Positions 1 through 6,551 of a DNA stretch of 11,496 nt are shown piece by piece (within the stretch, counting starts at the first letter, position 1; each line of letters opens with the position of its first letter). The notes under the pieces are model-generated. The model was not told the DNA's origin, ran no database searches, and worked only from the letters and a program-made list of their open reading frames with translations. Made by a program: the position numbers and the translations under genes. The stretch comes from CAYLHS01 sp964594235 (lineage in GTDB: Bacteria > Actinomycetota > Acidimicrobiia > Spongiisociales > UBA4744), in contig CAZQMF010000042.1 in the NCBI GenBank assembly GCA_964594235.1, forward strand, positions 1 to 11,496, read 5' to 3'.

Positions 1-183
1 ACATTGAACGACGGATGGGCGATACCTTCGGCAACGCGCTTCAGTTCCTCGGGGAACTCGAACCTCCTCAGACGCCGCGACCGTCAGCAACACCGACACC
101 AGAGCAGCAACGGGATCTCCCGCGGACTTTCCGCGGACTCTGGGCAGATTCGGAGGCACGTCGGTCCAGCCCGGAAACAACGA

Positions 184-210
184 GAATCCCCTGCACAACA
201 CAGGGGATTT
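184..210 (-). terminator. Probable terminator of tRNA-Ala
   Basis: Inverted repeat AATCCCCTG (185-193) / CAGGGGATT (201-209) with a 7-base loop, extendable by one G-U pair. On the minus strand it begins 8 bases after the tRNA 3' end. The bases after the stem (CTCGTTGTTT) are only moderately U-rich, so this is a weak intrinsic terminator or a 3' end processing hairpin. No gene lies between it and the tRNA. Confidence 0.5.
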
Positions 211-217
211 CGTGAAG

Positions 218-291
218 TGGAGCTGAGGGGATTTGAACCCCTGACCCCTTGCATGCCATGCAAGTGCTCTGCCGAACTGAGCTACAGCCCC
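218..291 (-). tRNA. tRNA-Ala (anticodon GGC)
   Basis: All tRNA parts can be read on the minus strand. The acceptor GGGGCTG pairs with CAGCTCC, including the G3-U70 wobble that is the main identity element of alanine tRNA. The D-arm stem is GCTC/GAGC. The anticodon stem CTTGC/GCAAG encloses ATGGCAT, giving anticodon GGC for GCC and GCU codons. The T arm is AGGGG-TTCAAAT-CCCCT and the discriminator base is A. The 3' CCA is not encoded, because CTT follows the discriminator, so it must be added by a nucleotidyltransferase. The gene lies 31 bases beyond the rsfS stop codon and could be read from that transcript, from its own promoter, or from both. Confidence 0.97.
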
Positions 292-305
292 GAGTCCGGA
301 CGTGG

Positions 306-311
306 AGTGTA
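306..311 (-). promoter_or_regulatory. Candidate -10 element for the tRNA gene
   Basis: TACACT on the minus strand matches the actinobacterial TANNNT -10 pattern. It would place the transcription start about 8 bases before the tRNA 5' end, a normal leader length. I see no good -35 hexamer 16-18 bases upstream, so the call rests on the -10 and its position. Confidence 0.3.
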
Positions 312-322
312 CCAGGACCGGT

Positions 323-682
323 TCACGCCTCGGTCGCGGCGGGCTCCCATTCGATGAGGGGCGCGTCGCCCCAGAGACGCTCCAAACTGAAGTATTCGCG
401 AACGGTCGGCTGGAAGATATGCACCACGACGTCCCCGTAGTCGAGCAGTACCCATTCCGCTTCGTTGCGCCCTTCGACCCTCAATGGTCTCCGCTCGATA
501 TCACGGAGCTTGAACTCGACCTCGTCGGCCAGGCTCTGCACGTGACGGTTGGAGGTACCGGACGCGATCGCGAACACGTCGGTGATCCACAGGAGCTGCG
601 ACACATCCAGGAGGACGACATCGGTGGCTTTCTTGGCATCGAGTGCTTTCGCGACCAGTTGGGCGACCTCTCGACTGTCAAT
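323..682 (-). CDS. rsfS: Ribosomal silencing factor RsfS
   Basis: RsfS binds ribosomal protein uL14 on the free 50S subunit and blocks joining to 30S, lowering translation when nutrients are scarce. The 119-residue product has the family signature in order: a helical start (SREVAQLVAKALDAKKATD), the core ITDVFAIASGTSN at about 33-45, and the end WVLLDYGDVVVHIF plus REYFSLERLWGDAP. The length is normal. The frame has no ATG, GTG or TTG before the conserved start: an in-frame TGA at 703-701, which is the stop of the upstream gene, bounds it, and the first GTG (604) would delete conserved sequence. I chose ATT at 682, preceded by GAGG at 5-base spacing. ATC at 694 is the alternative, with AGGAGG 11 bases upstream. 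The gene is probably translationally coupled to the LytR_C gene and co-transcribed with nadD. Confidence 0.9.
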   Translation of the reverse strand: MDSREVAQLVAKALDAKKATDVVLLDVSQLLWITDVFAIASGTSNRHVQSLADEVEFKLRDIERRPLRVEGRNEAEWVLLDYGDVVVHIFQPTVREYFSLERLWGDAPLIEWEPAATEA

Positions 683-700
683 CCTGTCCTCGATGAGCGC

Positions 701-1954
701 TCACGCCTCCTGTGCGGGAATGTCCTGTCCAACAATGATAGTGACATCGACCACGCCGCTGGGATGACGAACCTCGATCAGCACCTCTCCCCTACCCAGC
801 ACCGATCGAGCGTCTAGTGCTGCCTGCTGATGGTCTCTTCCCTGCGCGATGATCTGGGTCTCCGCGTAGTCGGCGCTGTCCGCGTTGTCGGTCCGGACCA
901 CACGGAAGCCATGCCGGATGAGGGCTGCCGCGACCGGTCGGGTCGTCCCGATCCTGCCGTTGCCGTTCAGGATCTCAACCCGGGGTCGCTCCCCAGTGGT
1001 GAACCGGAGATAGGCGTAGCGCTCCGCGGCGAACGCCGTCGCGTCTTCCCCGCTCATCTGATACAGCTCGGAATCGCCTCCTGGACGTTCGATCCGTTCT
1101 GCCGGTACGGCAGTCAACTGAGGGTCCTCGGCGGTGGCCACGCCGGCGAGAGCGTCTTTCGCGAGTGCCGGGTCGCCTACGACCCGCGCGAGCACGCCTT
1201 CGACGAGCTGAGCACTCGAGTTCATACGATCGAACAGCGCCTTCCAGACCGAACCCTGTCGATCCAGCCATTCGAGCTGCGTTCCCACACCCTGAAGGGA
1301 AAAGAGCTGAATGATCTCGCCAGGCGACCTCGGCGCAGATCCGACGTCCATCTGCACGATCTCTGAGGAGCTGCTGGCCACCACGAGTTGCGATGTGAGG
1401 TCAACCGTGAGATCGGTGTTGAGCAGACCGGCCAGCTCGTCGACGGTCATCTGAGCTGTCGCGTCAACGCGCACACCCAGCAGGTTTGCGACCGTCAACG
1501 CGGGCAGATCCTCGTCGCCGAATCGTGTCGAGTCCGATATCTCTCTGTCCCCGAAACCGGGAAGCACCGTCAGCAGGCCCGGCGGAAACAGGGCGACCGT
1601 CGCATCCTGGTCGTGTGTACCGAGCAGGGCCAATGAGAGGTCACGTCCGGTCGAATCTGTGACAGCGATGAGGAGGGAGGCGCCGGCCTCTGAGGGGATC
1701 GCCTGCGGCTCCGTGGTGCTCGACGGCCGGCCACGGACCAGGAGTGAAACACCCACGGACGTACCGATGATCACGAGGGCACCGATGATCGCCAGCAACA
1801 CCCTTCGACGAGCCACTCCCCGAATCGCCTTTCGTGCCGCCCGATTCAGCTCCCGCGGTGTACTCTCGTCGAGCAAGCCGCTCTTCTGTCGAGTTCCTCC
1901 CCCTCCCCGAACGGTCACGCCCCGGGCCCGGCGCTGTTTCCGATGATCACCCAT
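701..1954 (-). CDS. Membrane-anchored degenerate LCP protein with LytR_C domain
   Basis: The 417-residue protein has a basic cytoplasmic N-terminus, one membrane helix at about 52-74, a divergent domain at about 90-300 that I read as a degraded LytR-CpsA-Psr fold, and a clear LytR_C domain at about 324-412 (RVEILNGNGRIGTTRPVAAA, then GFRVV and a late IIVGQD strand). Active LCP enzymes transfer glycopolymers to peptidoglycan and use conserved Asp and Arg residues around a SIPRD-like strand. Here the matching strand reads LFPPG, so transferase activity is doubtful. It may instead be a scaffold or regulator at the wall. The gene overlaps the nadD stop by 8 bases, and its own stop lies just before rsfS, in the same reading frame. 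The nadD-LytR_C-rsfS order is common in actinobacteria. The LytR_C call is firm; the LCP call is inferred. Confidence 0.8.
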   Translation of the reverse strand: MGDHRKQRRARGVTVRGGGGTRQKSGLLDESTPRELNRAARKAIRGVARRRVLLAIIGALVIIGTSVGVSLLVRGRPSSTTEPQAIPSEAGASLLIAVTDSTGRDLSLALLGTHDQDATVALFPPGLLTVLPGFGDREISDSTRFGDEDLPALTVANLLGVRVDATAQMTVDELAGLLNTDLTVDLTSQLVVASSSSEIVQMDVGSAPRSPGEIIQLFSLQGVGTQLEWLDRQGSVWKALFDRMNSSAQLVEGVLARVVGDPALAKDALAGVATAEDPQLTAVPAERIERPGGDSELYQMSGEDATAFAAERYAYLRFTTGERPRVEILNGNGRIGTTRPVAAALIRHGFRVVRTDNADSADYAETQIIAQGRDHQQAALDARSVLGRGEVLIEVRHPSGVVDVTIIVGQDIPAQEA

Positions 1955-2516
1955 ACAGGCCCCGATCGACGATGTACTGCCAGACGCTCTCCGTCACCAT
2001 GAACCGAATGGATCTCCCCTCCTGCGCCCGGGAGCGCAGCATCGTCCCGCTCACATCGAGGGTTGGCATGTCTAGCCACACGAATGGACGAGGGATCCCA
2101 CTGGCGACTTCGTCGCGCGAAATACCGGGCCGAGGAGCGACGGCAAGTGTCGCTCTATCCAGAACGTCTTCCCACCGATGCCACGTCGTGATCGCCTTCG
2201 CTGCATCGGAGCCGAGGATCAAGAAGATGTCCTCATCGATCGGGTACTCGGCCAGTGTGTCGATCGTGTAGGTCCAACCCGGGCGTCGCACCTCCCTGTC
2301 ATCAGCCTCGAAGTAGGCGACCCCGTCGACGGCGAGGCGTGTCATCTCCCAACGATCCTCCGGTGACGTAACGAACTCGTCGGCCTTCTGCCACGGATAC
2401 CCGGCCGGAAGGAATGTCACGATGTCGAGCGCCAAGTCGCGATAGGCCACCTCTCCCGCGACGAGGTGCGCCAGGTGAGGAGGATCAAACGTGCCGCCGA
2501 GCAAGCCCCTTCGCAC
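1947..2516 (-). CDS. nadD: Nicotinate-nucleotide adenylyltransferase
   Basis: NadD joins nicotinate mononucleotide and ATP to make deamido-NAD, a required cytosolic step of NAD synthesis. The 189-residue product has the nucleotidyltransferase signature GGTFDPPHLAH at 7-17 with both histidines (14 and 17), FLPAGYPWQK with the substrate-loop Lys44, LILGSD at 99-104, and the C-terminal ATP-binding motif VSGTMLR at 155-161. The usual form there is ISSTxIR, so one Ser is replaced by Gly156. Length is normal for the family. The start is GTG at 2516, directly before the nucleotide-binding strand, with no good ribosome binding site. The stop overlaps the start of the LytR_C gene (ATGGGTGA), and the M23 gene ends 39 bases upstream, so the genes probably share a transcript. 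Confidence 0.97.
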   Translation of the reverse strand: MRRGLLGGTFDPPHLAHLVAGEVAYRDLALDIVTFLPAGYPWQKADEFVTSPEDRWEMTRLAVDGVAYFEADDREVRRPGWTYTIDTLAEYPIDEDIFLILGSDAAKAITTWHRWEDVLDRATLAVAPRPGISRDEVASGIPRPFVWLDMPTLDVSGTMLRSRAQEGRSIRFMVTESVWQYIVDRGLYG

Positions 2517-2555
2517 CGTCGGAAGCTTAGGCGAGTGACATCGCGAGCGTGCCCC

Positions 2556-2993
2556 CTAGGGACCGAGAGGACTGAGACGGAGCCTTCCCCCCGTGCAGGT
2601 GAACACGAAGCTGGGATCCATATAGCTCTTGCCCACTCTCGCCGAGAAGTGAAGTGCTGCAATGCCATGATCCGTCCCACTCGTGCCGAGGACATCGCCT
2701 CGGTGAACGCGTTCGCCACGCCGCACCCTGATGGCCTCGAGGTACGAGTACGAGGTACGAAGACCGCCACCATGATCGACCGTGACCGAGTCCATACCGG
2801 CGACCGTGCCGGCGAAGGTGACAACGCCGTCTGCGACCACGATCACGTCGCTCCCGACGTCCATCGCGTAGTCGACGCCCCAGTGCCCCTCGTACATCCC
2901 CACGGGAGCAAATGATCTTTCCACGACACCGGGAGGAGCATCACACGGAATCGCAAGCCACAGCGCAACGAGACCCGCAACGATCTTGAACAT
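2556..2993 (-). CDS. Secreted M23-family peptidase-like protein, probably inactive
   Basis: The 145-residue protein has a signal peptide (hydrophobic core at about 5-15) and a compact LytM/M23 domain, the fold of zinc endopeptidases that cut peptidoglycan cross-bridges. The zinc ligands are present: His37 and Asp41 in GHWGVDYA, and His115 in ALHFSARVG. Both catalytic histidines are replaced: Tyr84 stands where the YxHL motif has His, and Ala113 where HxH has its first His. The strand pattern VRRGERVHRGDVLGTSG and the late YMDP are typical of the fold. I expect a non-cutting, peptidoglycan-binding or amidase-activating role, as known for degenerate LytM proteins such as EnvC. I chose ATG 2993 because AAGGGG lies about 7 bases upstream; GTG 2996 is also in frame. 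The gene lies between the response regulator and nadD on the same strand. Confidence 0.85.
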   Translation of the reverse strand: MFKIVAGLVALWLAIPCDAPPGVVERSFAPVGMYEGHWGVDYAMDVGSDVIVVADGVVTFAGTVAGMDSVTVDHGGGLRTSYSYLEAIRVRRGERVHRGDVLGTSGTDHGIAALHFSARVGKSYMDPSFVFTCTGGRLRLSPLGP

Positions 2994-2999
2994 CACACA

Positions 3000-3048
3000 C
3001 CCCCTTCACACCGGATCGTACGGATGAGCCGATCCGCTGAAAAGGGGG
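3000..3048 (-). promoter_or_regulatory. Nested leader hairpin covering the M23 gene's ribosome binding site
   Basis: In the minus-strand RNA, CCCCC-UUUUCA (3048-3038) can pair with UGAAGGGGG (3008-3000), with two bulged U. Inside it CGGAUCG (3036-3030) pairs perfectly with CGAUCCG (3018-3012) around an 11-base loop. The purine-rich AAGGGGG in the outer stem is the Shine-Dalgarno sequence of the M23 gene that starts at 2993. Formation of the stem would hide it, so it could act as a translational switch. A plain end or processing structure of the response regulator message is the alternative; no U-run follows. Confidence 0.4.
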
Positions 3049-3062
3049 CTGTCCGGACCGAT

Positions 3063-3452
3063 CTAGACGGCAGTGCCGATCGCTTTGTCCGCCATGATCT
3101 TGAGGATCTCGCTGCGCAGGATGTCGGGCTGGAATGGCTTGGTGACGAAACCATCGGCCCCACCCTCATTGGCCCGCTTGCGAGACTCTTCCTCGGCGTG
3201 GGCAGTCAGCACCAGCACGGGAAGCAAGTTGGTCCTCGGGTCGGAACGAAGCCGGTCGAGAACTTCCCAGCCATCCATCTCCGGAAGGCCGATGTCCAGG
3301 ACTACGAGGTCGGGATGTTCGGACAGTGCGGCCTCGAGAGCACCGGGGCCGTCTTCACGCATGACGACCTCCACACCCGCCGGACGAAGGCACACGTCGA
3401 TGAGACGGCGGATCACGGCAGAGTCTTCGACCACCAGTACGCGCCGACTCAC
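3063..3452 (-). CDS. Single-domain response regulator (CheY-like receiver)
   Basis: The 129-residue product is one receiver domain with no output domain. The residues for phosphotransfer are all present: the acidic pair Glu9-Asp10, the phosphoacceptor Asp53 in LVVLDIGLPEMDGWEVL, Thr83 after a hydrophobic strand (VLVLTAH), and Lys105 in FVTKPF. Such stand-alone receivers pass signals by protein contact or act as phosphate relays; its kinase is not in the window. The start is GTG at 3452, preceded by AGGAGG at 9-base spacing. The open frame continues far upstream, but that part is antisense to the trkA gene and not coding. It is the first gene of a minus-strand run leading to M23, nadD, LytR_C and rsfS, and is divergent from the potassium operon. 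Confidence 0.95.
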   Translation of the reverse strand: MSRRVLVVEDSAVIRRLIDVCLRPAGVEVVMREDGPGALEAALSEHPDLVVLDIGLPEMDGWEVLDRLRSDPRTNLLPVLVLTAHAEEESRKRANEGGADGFVTKPFQPDILRSEILKIMADKAIGTAV

Positions 3453-3544
3453 GATGTTTCTCCTCCTGCAGACTCTCCGCCAGTATCGACAGGCCCGTAT
3501 GGTTCCTTGACCTGTTTGCCGATTCTCGACGAGGCAGGTCGCAG

Positions 3545-3562
3545 GGCGGATCCCGGCGGATC
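3545..3562. repeat. Direct repeat in the divergent promoter region
   Basis: GGCGGATC occurs at 3545-3552 and again at 3555-3562, exactly 10 bases (about one helical turn) apart, 26 bases upstream of the candidate -10 element of the trkA operon. This spacing suits a dimeric regulator binding one face of the DNA, but no regulator is identified. Confidence 0.3.
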
Positions 3563-3587
3563 GACAGGAAGGAAAGGTACCGCACCC

Positions 3588-3593
3588 TAAGAT
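3588..3593 (+). promoter_or_regulatory. Candidate -10 element of the potassium operon, leaderless start
   Basis: TAAGAT fits TANNNT and ends 9 bases before the ATG at 3603. Transcription would start at or within about 3 bases of the start codon, and no Shine-Dalgarno sequence precedes that codon (it reads GATTGCGCCAAC). Both facts fit a leaderless mRNA, common in actinobacteria. No -35 hexamer is convincing. Confidence 0.4.
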
Positions 3594-3602
3594 TGCGCCA
3601 AC

Positions 3603-4259
3603 ATGCGAATCGTCATTGCTGGAAGCGGTCGGGTGGGCGGTGATCTCGCGCACGCGTTCGCCGACCGGGGCCACGACGTCTCCGTCGTCGATGTGGACAA
3701 ATCGGCCCTGGAGCTGCTGGGCACGACGTTCAACGGCTCCGTGCACCACGGGCTCGCGTACGACGTAGAGACGTTGCGAGAAGCGGGCATCGAATACGCC
3801 GACGCGTTCATCGCGGTCACGAACTCCGACAACGCCAACCTCATGTCCGTGCAGCTCGCCAAGCAGGTGTTCATGGTGCCCACGACGATCGCTCGACTCG
3901 ACGACCCGTTCCGTGAACCTGCATACCAGGAGCTGGACATCGACTACGTGCCGGCTTCGCGACTCGTATCCAGGGTCATGTTCGAGAAGGTGGTCGAGAA
4001 GGAATTCGACTTCCACTTGACCTTCGAAACCGGAGAAGTCGAGATCGTCGACATGCGGCTCGGCCGTCGGGCCGACGGGATGACCATCTCTGAAATCCAG
4101 GTGTCGGGTCGCCTCAGGGTCGCGGCGGTCAGGCGGGGCGAAGACACGGTGATTCCCCAAGACGACTTCGTGCTCCGCGCCGGCGACATGATCGTCGCTG
4201 CGGCACGCCAAGGCGTCAGTCACAAGCTGCGTCGCTACCTAGAAGGGGACCAGGGATGA
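3603..4259 (+). CDS. Trk potassium uptake regulatory subunit TrkA, first copy
   Basis: The 218-residue cytosolic protein carries one TrkA_N (RCK) domain and one TrkA_C domain. The nucleotide-binding turn GSGRVGG is at 7-13, with the ribose-binding acidic residue at the end of the next strand (VSVVDVD). The C-terminal part from about 135 on ends in an LRAGDMIVAA strand typical of TrkA_C. RCK proteins form a ring under the TrkH channel and gate it on binding NADH/NAD or ATP/ADP. The E. coli TrkA has two such modules fused in one chain; here they are two adjacent genes, as in the mycobacterial ceoB/ceoC pair. It is the first gene of the operon, lacks a ribosome binding site, and overlaps the next gene by four bases (ATGA). 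Confidence 0.93.
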   Translation: MRIVIAGSGRVGGDLAHAFADRGHDVSVVDVDKSALELLGTTFNGSVHHGLAYDVETLREAGIEYADAFIAVTNSDNANLMSVQLAKQVFMVPTTIARLDDPFREPAYQELDIDYVPASRLVSRVMFEKVVEKEFDFHLTFETGEVEIVDMRLGRRADGMTISEIQVSGRLRVAAVRRGEDTVIPQDDFVLRAGDMIVAAARQGVSHKLRRYLEGDQG

Positions 4260-4918
4260 GGGCGATCGTCGTCGGAGGCGGAAAGGTCGGTGGCTACCTC
4301 GGCAGAGCGCTGACCAAGGAGGGTCACACCGTCACCGTCGTAGAGGAGAGCAAAGAGAAGGCACGCAGGCTCGCCGACTTGCCCAAGTTGCTCGTGATCA
4401 TCGGCGACGGAACGGAGGTGGAAGTACTCAACAAGGCTGACGCTGCCCGCTCGGACTGGGTCGTTGCCGTCACCGGGCGGGACGAAGACAACCTCGTTGC
4501 CTGCCAGCTGGCGCGAACACTCGGTGCCAGACACGTCCTCGCCCGCTTGAACGACCCGATGAACGCCCCCACGTTCTCTGCCCTCGAGATTCCCGTCGTC
4601 GCCGTGACCGACATGATCGTGCAAGTGATCTCGCACGAAGTGCAGCTCGAGGCGGAGAAACTCGAGCGTGTGACTCTGCTCGCAAGAGGCGAGCTGAGTC
4701 TCGTCGAAGTCGACATACCCGACGAGACACCCGTACGACGACTGGCGGAAGCGTCGCTACCTGGCAAAACCGTCCTGGTAGCGCTCCTACGGGACGACGA
4801 GGTCTACATCCCCCACGGCGATACCGAGATCCGACCAGGCGACCGGGTGCTGGCAGTCACCAAACTGCTCGAAGAAGACGAGCTGCGCGCGGCGCTGGGT
4901 GCCGGAGCAAGCCAGTGA
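4256..4918 (+). CDS. Trk potassium uptake regulatory subunit TrkA, second copy
   Basis: The 220-residue RCK protein is a diverged relative of the preceding gene. It has the dinucleotide-binding turn GGGKVGG at 7-13, an acidic residue after the second strand (VTVVEES), the GDGTEVEVL segment that follows strand three in TrkA proteins, and a TrkA_C domain ending IRPGDRVLAVTK. With the first copy it probably forms a mixed ring on the cytosolic face of TrkH. The start overlaps the previous stop (ATGA) and is preceded by AAGGGG. The next gene, for a small membrane protein, starts at GTG 4915, inside its last codons (GTGA). The strong coupling suggests fixed subunit proportions. Confidence 0.94.
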   Translation: MRAIVVGGGKVGGYLGRALTKEGHTVTVVEESKEKARRLADLPKLLVIIGDGTEVEVLNKADAARSDWVVAVTGRDEDNLVACQLARTLGARHVLARLNDPMNAPTFSALEIPVVAVTDMIVQVISHEVQLEAEKLERVTLLARGELSLVEVDIPDETPVRRLAEASLPGKTVLVALLRDDEVYIPHGDTEIRPGDRVLAVTKLLEEDELRAALGAGASQ

Positions 4919-5061
4919 CGGCCCGCAGCAGAGACAGTCGCCAGCTCTACGATCTCGTCACGGGGGCACTGATGACTCTGGCAATCGAGTTCGGTGTCGC
5001 AGTCGTGCTGTTCGTCGTGACGATCATCGTGGCCGTTGCCATCCTCGCGCTGACCACCTGA
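4915..5061 (+). CDS. Small single-span membrane protein of the Trk operon (48 aa)
   Basis: This short frame starts at GTG 4915, overlapping the TGA of the second trkA copy, and ends at TGA 5059-5061, overlapping the ATG of trkH (TGATG). GGAG lies 7 bases before the GTG, so initiation signals support it. The product has a polar, charged N-terminus (MTARSRDSRQLYDLV) and one long hydrophobic segment at about 16-47, rich in Val, Ile, Leu and Ala, ending ALTT. I recognise no family. Its position between gating and channel subunits suggests a small accessory subunit of the TrkH channel, in the way KdpF stabilises the Kdp complex; that is inference from context and size only. A missed gene is likely in automatic annotation because of its length. 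Confidence 0.75.
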   Translation: MTARSRDSRQLYDLVTGALMTLAIEFGVAVVLFVVTIIVAVAILALTT

Positions 5062-6551
5062 TGCTGCTTCGACCGACGACCAACGATCTCCGGCTCATCG
5101 CCTACAACGTCGCCCGCATGCTGCTGATTTCCGCGGTCGCCGGGGTGGTGCCTCTGCTCTGGGCGGTCGCCACAGGAGAACTCGCTCCAGCCGCGGACTT
5201 TCTCGTGATGATTGGCGTGTTCGCGTTACTGGGAGGGATCGGCGTCGCCTTGAAACCCGCCAACGACCGGCTCGACTGGAGTCACGGCATGGTGGTAGTG
5301 GCCTTGATCTGGCTGGTCGTGCCCGTCATCGGCGCGGTACCGCTGTTCTTGTCGGGCAACTTCGCGAGTTGGCTGGATGCCTTCTTCGACGCCATGAGCG
5401 GCATCACGACAACGGGATTGACCCTCGCGCAAGACATCGACCACATGGCATCGTCGATGATTCTGTGGCGCCACATCCTGCACTTTCTTGGTGGCCAGGG
5501 GATCATCATCGCGGCGCTGAGCCTGTTTTCCGGCGCCGGCACGGCGACCCTCTACTTCGGTGAAGGCCGGGACGATCGCATCTACCCGTCGGTTCGTTCG
5601 ACGTCACGTTTCATCTGGCTGGTCGCGATCGTCAACGGCATCGCGGGCATCCTTGCGCTGATGCTGGTCGCGTATCTGGACCTCGGATTCGGCTTCATGA
5701 GATCGTTCTTCCATGCGGCCACGATCTTCATGGCGGCCTTCGACACCGGTGGGTTCGCTCCGCAGAGCACGAGCATCGGTTATTACCACTCCGCCCCGTT
5801 CGAGGTGGTCATCGCCGTCTTGATGATCGCCGGAGTGATGAGTTTCGGCGTCCACTTCGCCTTGTGGCGACGGCGCTCCGTCATGGGCAACTTGGAGACC
5901 AAGACGATCCTGTTCACGTTCAGCGGCACCCTGGTGCTCACGATGATCGGGCTCGCAGCGGCTCGGGCCTACGGCTCGGCCGCCGGGCTCGGCCGGCAGG
6001 CGTTCTTCCAGGTGCTCTCCGCCCACTCCGGCACCGGGTTCTCGACGATTCCTTCCTCCGAGCTGGCGACGTGGGGAGGTCTTGCCTTCGGAGGGATGAC
6101 GATCGCGATGGCGCTCGGCGGCATGGCATCGTCGACGTCAGGAGGAGTGAAGTCGCTCCGAGTGGGATTGACCGTCAAGTCGATCGCGTCGCAGGTGAAA
6201 CAGGTGCTTCTGCCCGAAGGAGCGGTGATCTCCGATCGCTTCTATCAGAACGGACCCCGGCATCTCACCGACGAGTTCAAGCAGGGTGTCATGGCGATAT
6301 CCCTGTTGTACGTCGCCCTGTACCTCCTCGGTGGTGGAATCGGCCTCGCGGCGCACATTCCCTTGCAAAACGCCCTGTTCGAGTCGATCAGCGCTGCTGC
6401 CAACGTCGGCCTCTCGGTAGGAGTGACGACGCCGGCGATGCCAGACGTCCTCAAGATCACCTATGCATTCCAGATGTGGGCAGGACGGCTCGAGTTCATT
6501 TCGGTCTTTGCGCTTGTCGGATTCCTATGGTCGCTGGCGAGGGGGAAATGA
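5061..6551 (+). CDS. trkH: Trk/Ktr-type potassium channel subunit TrkH
   Basis: The 496-residue integral membrane protein forms the potassium path. TrkH/KtrB proteins have four M1-P-M2 repeats, each giving one filter loop, and all four can be seen: TTTG at 116-119, DTGG at 228-231, SGTG at 323-326 and NVGL at 448-451. Also present are GGQGII at about 144-149, the intramembrane loop region GGMASSTSGGVK at about 353-364, which in the family blocks the pore until the RCK ring opens it, and GRLEF near the C-terminus. The start is ATG 5061, overlapping the small membrane gene; the frame stays open upstream but that part runs antisense in style and lacks support. The stop overlaps the next gene's ATG. 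Confidence 0.97.
   Translation: MLLRPTTNDLRLIAYNVARMLLISAVAGVVPLLWAVATGELAPAADFLVMIGVFALLGGIGVALKPANDRLDWSHGMVVVALIWLVVPVIGAVPLFLSGNFASWLDAFFDAMSGITTTGLTLAQDIDHMASSMILWRHILHFLGGQGIIIAALSLFSGAGTATLYFGEGRDDRIYPSVRSTSRFIWLVAIVNGIAGILALMLVAYLDLGFGFMRSFFHAATIFMAAFDTGGFAPQSTSIGYYHSAPFEVVIAVLMIAGVMSFGVHFALWRRRSVMGNLETKTILFTFSGTLVLTMIGLAAARAYGSAAGLGRQAFFQVLSAHSGTGFSTIPSSELATWGGLAFGGMTIAMALGGMASSTSGGVKSLRVGLTVKSIASQVKQVLLPEGAVISDRFYQNGPRHLTDEFKQGVMAISLLYVALYLLGGGIGLAAHIPLQNALFESISAAANVGLSVGVTTPAMPDVLKITYAFQMWAGRLEFISVFALVGFLWSLARGK

Noticed and set aside
15..215. Plus-strand 66-codon frame at the left edge
   Set aside because: It has no Shine-Dalgarno sequence, covers the tRNA terminator hairpin, ends close to the tRNA on the other strand, and matches no family I know.
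302..817. Plus-strand 171-codon frame opposite rsfS
   Set aside because: It is the complement of rsfS and the end of the LytR_C gene, with no start signal or recognisable product.
3453..4223. Long minus-strand extension upstream of the response regulator
   Set aside because: It is antisense to the clear trkA gene, has skewed composition (His, Asp, Arg rich), and the receiver domain has its own GTG with AGGAGG at 3452.
4899..5060. N-terminal extension of trkH
   Set aside because: The frame overlaps the end of trkA copy 2 and the small membrane gene, is Arg/Ser rich, and ATG 5061 directly precedes the normal TrkH start.
5864..6547. Plus-strand open frame before the exported protein
   Set aside because: It is the +1 shadow of trkH, Arg-rich and without domains; the signal peptide begins at 6551.
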